Assembly: GCA_900547035.1 (NCBI GenBank)
Contig: URFM01000036.1
Span: forward strand, 1-37,564
Length of the DNA stretch: 37,564 nucleotides
Source: an uncultured Clostridium sp.
GTDB lineage: Bacteria; Bacillota; Clostridia; Lachnospirales; Lachnospiraceae
Direction of reading: 5' to 3'
Position 1 is the first letter of the stretch. Every line of letters begins with the position of its first letter. The translations under genes and the position numbers were made by a program. The notes below the pieces were generated by a model that saw only the letters and a program-made list of their open reading frames with translations, made no database searches and was not told where the DNA came from. This document shows, one piece after another, positions 33,024 to 37,564 of the stretch.

Positions 33024-33890
33024 TTACAGTTTATTCTCAATCTTCTTGTTCAACAGTCCTGTAGGCTTCACAAAGAGAACGATAAACAAGATGATGAAAG
33101 AAAAGGCATCTCTGTAAGCCGTCGAAATATAAGCAGAACCAAGAGCCTCCACGATTCCCAGGATAACGCCTCCAAGAAGTGCTCCCCATAGGTTTCCAAT
33201 TCCTCCCAGAATCGCAGCCGCGAAGGCCTTCATACCGATGGTGGCGCTCATGTCCACTCTGGCGTAGGTCAGAGGAGCAATCATGATTCCGGCGATGGCC
33301 GCCAAGCCTGCGCTGATACCAAAGGTGAGGAAACGCATGTATGTAACATTTACGCCCATCATAGCCGCGCCCTCCGGATCGGAGTTTGCCAGCTGCATAC
33401 ATTTTCCGACTTTAACCTTGGTAAAGAACATATGCAGTCCTGTAATCAGGGCCAGGGAAATCAGGATAATGCCGATACTCTGAGGTGTGATGGTGAAATT
33501 GCCAATCCGGATCAGCTTTGCCGGGAACATGCTGGGAAACAGCTGAGGGCTGGTTCCCCAGATTACCATAGCCGTATTGCGCAGCACATAGGATACGCCA
33601 ACGGTGGCAATCAGCAGATTGACGAAAGAAGAAAATTTAACCTTGCGGAGGATAATCCGCTCCAGCAAAAATCCCAGAATAGCCGCGCTGGCGATTCCCA
33701 TTACAATCGCTGCGTAGAAAGGAATCCCCATCTGAGTAAAGGTCAGTGTAATAAAGGTTCCTACCATCATTACATCGCCGTGTGCGAAATTCAGCATTCC
33801 CAGGGATTTATAAACCATGGTAACGCCCACTGCCATCAGGGCATACAGGCTTCCGTTGGTCAGACCGTTTAATACCTGCTGAAAAAGCAT
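33024..33890 (-). CDS. livH: Branched-chain-type ABC transporter permease LivH
   Basis: A 288-residue membrane protein with about eight helices. Family marks are QQVLNGLTNGSLYALMAVG at the N-terminus, LNFAHGDVMMVGTFI, and the EAA-like loop MKAFAAAILGGIGNLWGALLG split over the C-terminal third. AAAGGAGGCGG precedes the ATG. It is separated from the binding-protein gene by 46 bases that hold a GC hairpin. Confidence 0.93.
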   Translation of the reverse strand: MLFQQVLNGLTNGSLYALMAVGVTMVYKSLGMLNFAHGDVMMVGTFITLTFTQMGIPFYAAIVMGIASAAILGFLLERIILRKVKFSSFVNLLIATVGVSYVLRNTAMVIWGTSPQLFPSMFPAKLIRIGNFTITPQSIGIILISLALITGLHMFFTKVKVGKCMQLANSDPEGAAMMGVNVTYMRFLTFGISAGLAAIAGIMIAPLTYARVDMSATIGMKAFAAAILGGIGNLWGALLGGVILGIVEALGSAYISTAYRDAFSFIILFIVLFVKPTGLLNKKIENKL

Positions 33891-33912
33891 TCTGCCGCCT
33901 CCTTTTCTTTAT

Positions 33913-33935
33913 CAGGCCAAGGGGCCTGAAGCCCC
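33913..33935 (-). other. Intercistronic hairpin between binding protein and permease genes
   Basis: GGGGC (33921-33925) pairs with GCCCC (33931-33935), and overlapping CAGGCC (33913-33918) with GGCCTG (33923-33928) as an alternative stem. Such hairpins commonly protect the binding-protein message and allow it to outnumber the permease message. No T-run follows. Confidence 0.5.
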
Positions 33936-33936
33936 A

Positions 33937-35142
33937 TTAGCCTTTGATAATTACGTGCTCGCCGTCCTCGATCTGGATAATCAGAAGTTCTTTATCCATA
34001 CGTCCGGTTTCGTCAAACGTGGTAACGCCGGTTACACCGTCCCAGTTGGTGGAAGAAATGTAGCTGTTTAAGGTTTCTCCATCGGTCCAGTCTTTTCCGT
34101 CGGCGATGCAGCGCTCTACCGCATCCTTGATGACATAAACGGCGTCGTAGGACTGAGGCGCGTTCTGGTCATAACCTCCGCCGTACAGCTCGGTGTACTT
34201 CTGGTCAAATTCCTGTACCTTCTCATCCGGATTCGCTGCGTCGAATGCGGTGCTGATCATGATTCCGTTTACAGCCGCGCCGCCCAGGTTGGTCAGCTCA
34301 GGAGAGTTGTAGCCCTGTCCGATGACCGGGATATCGATTCCGTACTGAACCATCTGATTGCAGATCATTGCTACCTCAGTGTGATAGCCCCAGAAAATAA
34401 GGAAATCAGGATTTGCGCTCTGCATGTTGCTCAATGCTACGGAGAAGTCCGTATCGCCTGCGTTGTAAACCTCGTTGGCTACCATTTCCAGGCCAAACTC
34501 TCCGCACAGCTCGCCGGCAATCCGGTATCCGCCGGTTCCGAAGTCGGAGGACTCGTAAAGGATTGCAAAGGTCTTTGCTCCGTTCTCCTCAGCCATATAC
34601 TGCATGACGTTGCGCATGTGAAGCTCGTCTGTTGCAGTCATCTGATAGATGAAGGGATTTCCGCTCTCCGTAACGCCGGGGTTGGAGGAAGCGGGGGTAA
34701 TCTGCGGGATCTTTGCCGCCTGGGTGATTTCCATATTTGCCATGGTACAGGAGGAAGGCTGAGAACCGATTACCGCATTCACCTGATCCTGCTCTACCAG
34801 ACGCTGCATAGCGGTAACGGAGTTCGCGGGAACACCCTCGTCGTCCACCGGTACCAGATTAATCTGAATCTCGCCGTTGATTCCGCCTGCCTCATTGATT
34901 TCATTGACCGCCATCTCCGTAGCGTTCTGCAGAATCTGTCCGGAAACTGCGGAAGAACCGGATAAGGGAGCGATCAGTCCCAGGGTAAACACATCGCCGG
35001 AAGCGGCATCTGCTGAAACGCTGGCCGCCTCGCTGCCGCCCTCTGTAGCAGCTGCGGAAGTAGAACCGCTGTCCGACTGGGAACAGCCAACCAAAGATCC
35101 TGCCATCATAAGAGCAAGGCCCCACGCCAATACTTTCTTCAT
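33937..35142 (-). CDS. Branched-chain-type ABC transporter substrate-binding lipoprotein
   Basis: A 401-residue exported binding protein. It has a lipoprotein signal (KKVLAWGLALMMAGSLVGC, lipobox LVGC), a Ser/Ala/Gly-rich linker, then a type I periplasmic binding fold: TLGLIAPLSGSSAVSGQ, AVNEINEAGGINGE, AVIGSQPSS, ITPASSNPGVTE, YESSDFGTGG and the C-terminal PQSYDAVYVIKDA. The LivJ/LivK family binds amino acids but also amides, urea and aromatic acids, so the ligand is open. The ATG at 35142 follows AGAAGGAGG; an upstream frame to 35205 runs through terminator sequence. No promoter is visible between it and the terminator at 35206. Confidence 0.92.
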   Translation of the reverse strand: MKKVLAWGLALMMAGSLVGCSQSDSGSTSAAATEGGSEAASVSADAASGDVFTLGLIAPLSGSSAVSGQILQNATEMAVNEINEAGGINGEIQINLVPVDDEGVPANSVTAMQRLVEQDQVNAVIGSQPSSCTMANMEITQAAKIPQITPASSNPGVTESGNPFIYQMTATDELHMRNVMQYMAEENGAKTFAILYESSDFGTGGYRIAGELCGEFGLEMVANEVYNAGDTDFSVALSNMQSANPDFLIFWGYHTEVAMICNQMVQYGIDIPVIGQGYNSPELTNLGGAAVNGIMISTAFDAANPDEKVQEFDQKYTELYGGGYDQNAPQSYDAVYVIKDAVERCIADGKDWTDGETLNSYISSTNWDGVTGVTTFDETGRMDKELLIIQIEDGEHVIIKG

Positions 35143-35167
35143 AAAAAAACCTCCTTCTTCTGAACCA

Positions 35168-35190
35168 GCGGCAGATTTCCTCCCTGCCGC
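35168..35190 (-). other. Leader hairpin before the binding-protein gene
   Basis: GCGGCAG and CTGCCGC form a perfect 7-base stem with a 9-base loop, between the terminator and the ribosome site of the binding-protein gene. It may protect the new 5' end or act with the terminator; nothing shows which. Confidence 0.4.
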
Positions 35191-35205
35191 CTGCGTTTTT
35201 TGCAC

Positions 35206-35236
35206 AAAAAGGGGAGTATGCTCACCGCATACCCCC
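35206..35236 (-). terminator. Terminator or attenuator inside the catabolic gene set
   Basis: On the minus strand GGGGGTATGC pairs with GCATACTCCCC (one bulge) and is followed by five T. It lies after the class V enzyme gene and about 65 bases before the binding-protein ATG. No -10 element is visible between it and that ATG, so the transporter genes seem to depend on read-through or regulated anti-termination. Confidence 0.75.
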
Positions 35237-35256
35237 TATGTAATCAATACATCCCG

Positions 35257-35303
35257 GTAACAGTTCAGGACGGCGGGAAAGCAGATCGACCGTCCTGAAC
35301 AAC
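35257..35303. repeat. Palindromic repeat, compact hairpin copy
   Basis: GTTCAGGACGG (35263-35273) and CCGTCCTGAAC (35290-35300) are perfect 11-base inverted repeats with a 16-base loop. The left arm extends to the 18-base terminus shared with 29612. The loop CGGGAAAGCAG matches the inner flank of the pgcA-leader copy (CTGCTTTCCCG), so it looks like an internally deleted version of the long element. Confidence 0.75.
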
Positions 35304-35345
35304 TACACATTTAGGAGTCTACTGTCAGCATAAAAATCTTCTGAC

Positions 35346-36626
35346 TTACTTCGCGATTTCTGCCGTAATCTTTAAGAACTCGTCGATGTCTGCATAGGTG
35401 TGGCAGTGCAGGGGAGAAATCCGTACAATTCCATGAAGGTTGATGGAATTTACCTGACGGGCGGAGTACAGGCTTGCGTCGGTACGCTCGTGAACCACTA
35501 CGCCCTTCTTCTCATAAGCTCTGGAAGCCTCCTCGCAGGTCAGCTTGTCGAATACGATGGGAACGATCAGGTCTCTCTCGGTCAGATCATCCATCTCAAC
35601 CGCTACCTTTACGCCCTCGATGTCCAGAAGTCCTTTCACTTCATCGGATCCATGAAGCAGTCTGTAAAGCAGAGCTCTCTCATGAAGCATGATTCTGGTC
35701 ATACCTTCTACATACAGCTCTCTTCTGTCCTCGGTATCCTTAAACTGCTTGCCGATCCAGCATACATAGTCCACAATAGCGCTGAGCATTGCGTACATGC
35801 CGGGGGCGCAGCCGCCCATCTCCCAGTTGCTCTGCTTCTCTTTGATCAGCTTTCTGTGAGGCAGGTTCATGACACGCTCGGACAGCCAGCCTACTCCCAG
35901 GCCTCTTGCGCCGCCGAATTTGTAGGGAGCGAAGTTTACGCAGTCCAGTCCCCAGGCCTTCATATCGGTCAGTCCGTGAGGCGTATGCTGTACGGAGTCG
36001 CAGATGATGTACAGGTCGGGTTTAATCTTTCTGGCCTCTCTGGCGATGGTCTCGATATCCAGAACAGCGCCGGTGATGTTGGAGGTCATGATCACGCTTA
36101 ACAGGCAGGTATCCTGATCTACCAGCTTCACCACATCCTCCGGACGGATGGTTCCGGTTCTGGGATCGGTCTGAGCGACTCTCAACTCCTTGCCGTACTT
36201 CTCTGCGGGAATCGCACATCCGTCGAAAGCGGAAGGATGCTCCAGAGCGGTGGTTACCACGTTGGTTCCGGGTACATTTGCGATAATCGCCTCGGAAACA
36301 TCAAAAAGAATAATGGAAGCGGTCATAGAGGTAGCAATGCATCCGCCCTCTGCGTTGAACATGGTGGAAACGTCCTTGCAGGCCTGGACTCTCAGGGAAT
36401 CCAGATAATCGGAAGCAGCGCCGCCGTGTCCTCCGCAGTTGGGAAGATCATCTACGCTCTTGAACGCGTCGCTGGCTGCTTTTAAGCGGAAGGAGCCGCC
36501 GGAATTATCAAAGAACAGTCTCTTTGTATTTGTAAAGGGATCTACGTCAACATGATGATACTTTTCACGAATCTGTGCTGTCAGTTCCGCCGGCATCAGC
36601 TGGCCGTTTTTGATTACGTCGCTCAT
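35346..36626 (-). CDS. Class V PLP-dependent aminotransferase-fold enzyme
   Basis: A 426-residue enzyme of the cysteine-desulfurase/class V group. Visible traits are LFFDNSGG, EHPSAFDG (129-136), Asp210 and His214 (ICDSVQHTPHG) and the PLP lysine K236 (NFAPYKFGGARGLG). There is no conserved desulfurase cysteine loop in the usual C-terminal place that I can identify, so IscS function is unlikely; lyase, epimerase or transaminase action on an amino compound is more plausible. AAGGAG precedes the ATG at 36626. It follows the M29/NicX-like gene by 118 bases and is followed by the terminator at 35206. Confidence 0.85.
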   Translation of the reverse strand: MSDVIKNGQLMPAELTAQIREKYHHVDVDPFTNTKRLFFDNSGGSFRLKAASDAFKSVDDLPNCGGHGGAASDYLDSLRVQACKDVSTMFNAEGGCIATSMTASIILFDVSEAIIANVPGTNVVTTALEHPSAFDGCAIPAEKYGKELRVAQTDPRTGTIRPEDVVKLVDQDTCLLSVIMTSNITGAVLDIETIAREARKIKPDLYIICDSVQHTPHGLTDMKAWGLDCVNFAPYKFGGARGLGVGWLSERVMNLPHRKLIKEKQSNWEMGGCAPGMYAMLSAIVDYVCWIGKQFKDTEDRRELYVEGMTRIMLHERALLYRLLHGSDEVKGLLDIEGVKVAVEMDDLTERDLIVPIVFDKLTCEEASRAYEKKGVVVHERTDASLYSARQVNSINLHGIVRISPLHCHTYADIDEFLKITAEIAK

Positions 36627-36663
36627 TTTCTTTACTCCTTATATTTTCAGAATCTTTCTGTCC

Positions 36664-36691
36664 GGGCCCGCCCGTGCGCTTAAGCGGGTCC
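36664..36691 (-). other. GC hairpin between the M29/NicX-like and class V genes
   Basis: GGGCCCGC pairs with GCGGGTCC (8 pairs, one G-U) around a 12-base loop that contains the palindrome CGCTTAAGCG. No T-run follows on the minus strand. It may be a processing or stability element. Confidence 0.4.
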
Positions 36692-36744
36692 TGGCTTTGT
36701 TATTTTTATTTCGCTTTTTATGAAATTCCTTTTCGGCTTCGGTA

Positions 36745-37564
36745 TTAGTCGAATACCACTTTGCCGTGATCGAAGATCACCTTTCCATCCAGCTCAATGG
36801 TGGGATCCTTGAACATCATATCAATGTGAAGGATGAAATCCTGGTTGTCCGTCTCGTTGTTGCCAAGAGCTACATGTACGTATCCGCTGCAGCCCTCGTC
36901 CTCTAACATCCGTCCGCACAGAGAAGCGTCGGGGTTCAAGCCGATTCCGATTTCGCCTACCCGGTACATTCTGGGATCGTAAACCTTTGCCAGTTCCTCA
37001 GCGAAGCGCTTCGCCTCCTCGCCGCCCTCGATCTTTGTCACAAAGCTGTTCTCCACGTAGATGGTAATAGGTTCTTTCAGAACGCCCATGGCCGGATGGG
37101 TAATGCTTCCGTCTACTACGATCTTTCCGTGAGCGGTTCCGGGAATCGCGCCGGAAGCCATCTCAATGTCTGGCGGAGAGCAGGTCTCGCCGGGATTTCT
37201 TACCATGCCGTACTGGGGGAAGAGCTTATGTCCCTTGATGCTGGCATAGTAGTCGGTTCCTGCCTCGGAGGTGATGTGAATCTGGTCGCCGTCCTTCATG
37301 GCTTTAAGCAGCTGGTCCACATATTTCCGGTCTGCTTCGAAGTCGGTATAAAGTCCGCCCTTCTCCAGCATTTCCAGGCTGTAGTCGCAGCAGTTTAAAT
37401 CTCTGGCACCTGCAGCACACGCGTCCCTTCTGGCATGGCTGTGGGACAGTGAAAACTTGGTGGCACGAAATATTACGTCCGCTTTTAACATAGCGGCTGC
37501 TACCAGTGCGGTTGGCTCCTCTCCGTGCATTTTTCTGGGTTCCATCATAACCATTGTCTTATTG
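36745..37564 (-). CDS. M29 aminopeptidase / NicX-like metalloprotein, 5' end off the window
   Basis: At least 273 residues; the frame stays open to the last base, so the start lies beyond the window. It resembles the superfamily holding M29 (aminopeptidase T) peptidases and NicX 2,5-dihydroxypyridine dioxygenase, members of which are often named leucyl aminopeptidase. Counting from the Met at 37554, likely metal ligands are Glu201 (GEIGIGLNP), His227 (YVHVALGNN), His243 and Asp245 (LHIDMMF), in the order and rough spacing of the M29 site. An oxygen-dependent NicX reaction is unlikely in an anaerobe, so hydrolysis of an amide or peptide bond is favoured. It is the first visible gene of the right-hand set. 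Confidence 0.8.
   Translation of the reverse strand, partial: NKTMVMMEPRKMHGEEPTALVAAAMLKADVIFRATKFSLSHSHARRDACAAGARDLNCCDYSLEMLEKGGLYTDFEADRKYVDQLLKAMKDGDQIHITSEAGTDYYASIKGHKLFPQYGMVRNPGETCSPPDIEMASGAIPGTAHGKIVVDGSITHPAMGVLKEPITIYVENSFVTKIEGGEEAKRFAEELAKVYDPRMYRVGEIGIGLNPDASLCGRMLEDEGCSGYVHVALGNNETDNQDFILHIDMMFKDPTIELDGKVIFDHGKVVFD

Noticed and set aside
36745..37564. Aerobic nicotinate pathway because of NicX similarity
   Set aside because: No other nic gene is present, the host looks anaerobic, and the visible metal ligands fit an M29-type site at least as well.
1..37564. CRISPR array, tRNA, rRNA, prophage or complete insertion sequence
   Set aside because: I saw no regularly spaced repeats, cloverleaf with CCA-type ends, rRNA cores, phage structural genes or transposase frames on either strand.

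Overview
The window looks like the chromosome of a spore-forming anaerobic member of the Clostridia, most likely Lachnospiraceae (Enterocloster, Hungatella or Lachnoclostridium type). The reasons are strong AGGAGG-type ribosome binding sites, moderately GC-rich coding DNA, a CotS-family spore-coat gene behind a sigma-E-type promoter, VanW, CdaR, GntP and DUF1667 proteins, and oxidoreductases of anaerobic type. This assignment is an inference from gene content; no rRNA or marker gene is present. Every intact gene is on the minus strand, so transcription runs from high to low coordinates. I saw no tRNA, rRNA, CRISPR array, prophage or intact insertion sequence.

Layout from low to high coordinates. 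79-2030: phosphoglucomutase pgcA with a long, folded 5' leader made of a palindromic repeat element. 2173-8215: a two-gene operon for a signal-peptide/Ig-like membrane protein and a 1337-residue TPR-like/von Willebrand A surface protein, with its own sigma-A promoter. 8238-9313: CotS-like coat gene with a sigma-E promoter. 9384-17810: a long housekeeping run, read as dCMP deaminase, B12/radical-SAM protein, nth, DEDDh exonuclease, a 33-residue membrane protein, VanW protein, orphan AIR-synthase C-terminal half, Lrp regulator, aminotransferase and trmL, then a terminator. 17866-18736: an AlbA/Schlafen-type ATP-binding regulator gene broken by an internal deletion and a frameshift. 18860-22094: a three-gene flavoprotein/Fe-S operon (DAO-BFD flavoprotein, FAD/NAD oxidoreductase, DUF1667). 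22203-26869: a glycerate-type locus (metallo-beta-lactamase-fold hydrolase, CdaR, GntP permease, glycerate kinase). 27072-27396: a plus-strand remnant of an Rpn/PD-(D/E)XK nuclease gene.

27406-37564 is the most interesting part. It is a co-directional gene set whose start lies off the right edge: an M29/NicX-like metalloprotein, a class V PLP enzyme, a complete branched-chain-type ABC importer (binding protein, two permeases, two ATPases), a shikimate-dehydrogenase-fold enzyme that lacks the shikimate-binding serines, a YiaK-like 2,3-diketo-L-gulonate reductase and a zinc alcohol dehydrogenase. Together they look like import plus stepwise deamination/oxidoreduction of a small polar substrate. 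I cannot name the substrate and do not recognise the set as a described pathway.

A short palindromic repeat (core GTAACAGTTCAGGACGGC) recurs in at least five intergenic places. It appears as half copies, as a compact hairpin and as a roughly 160-base cloverleaf-like form, and it abuts stop codons and leaders. It is not explained by any gene here.
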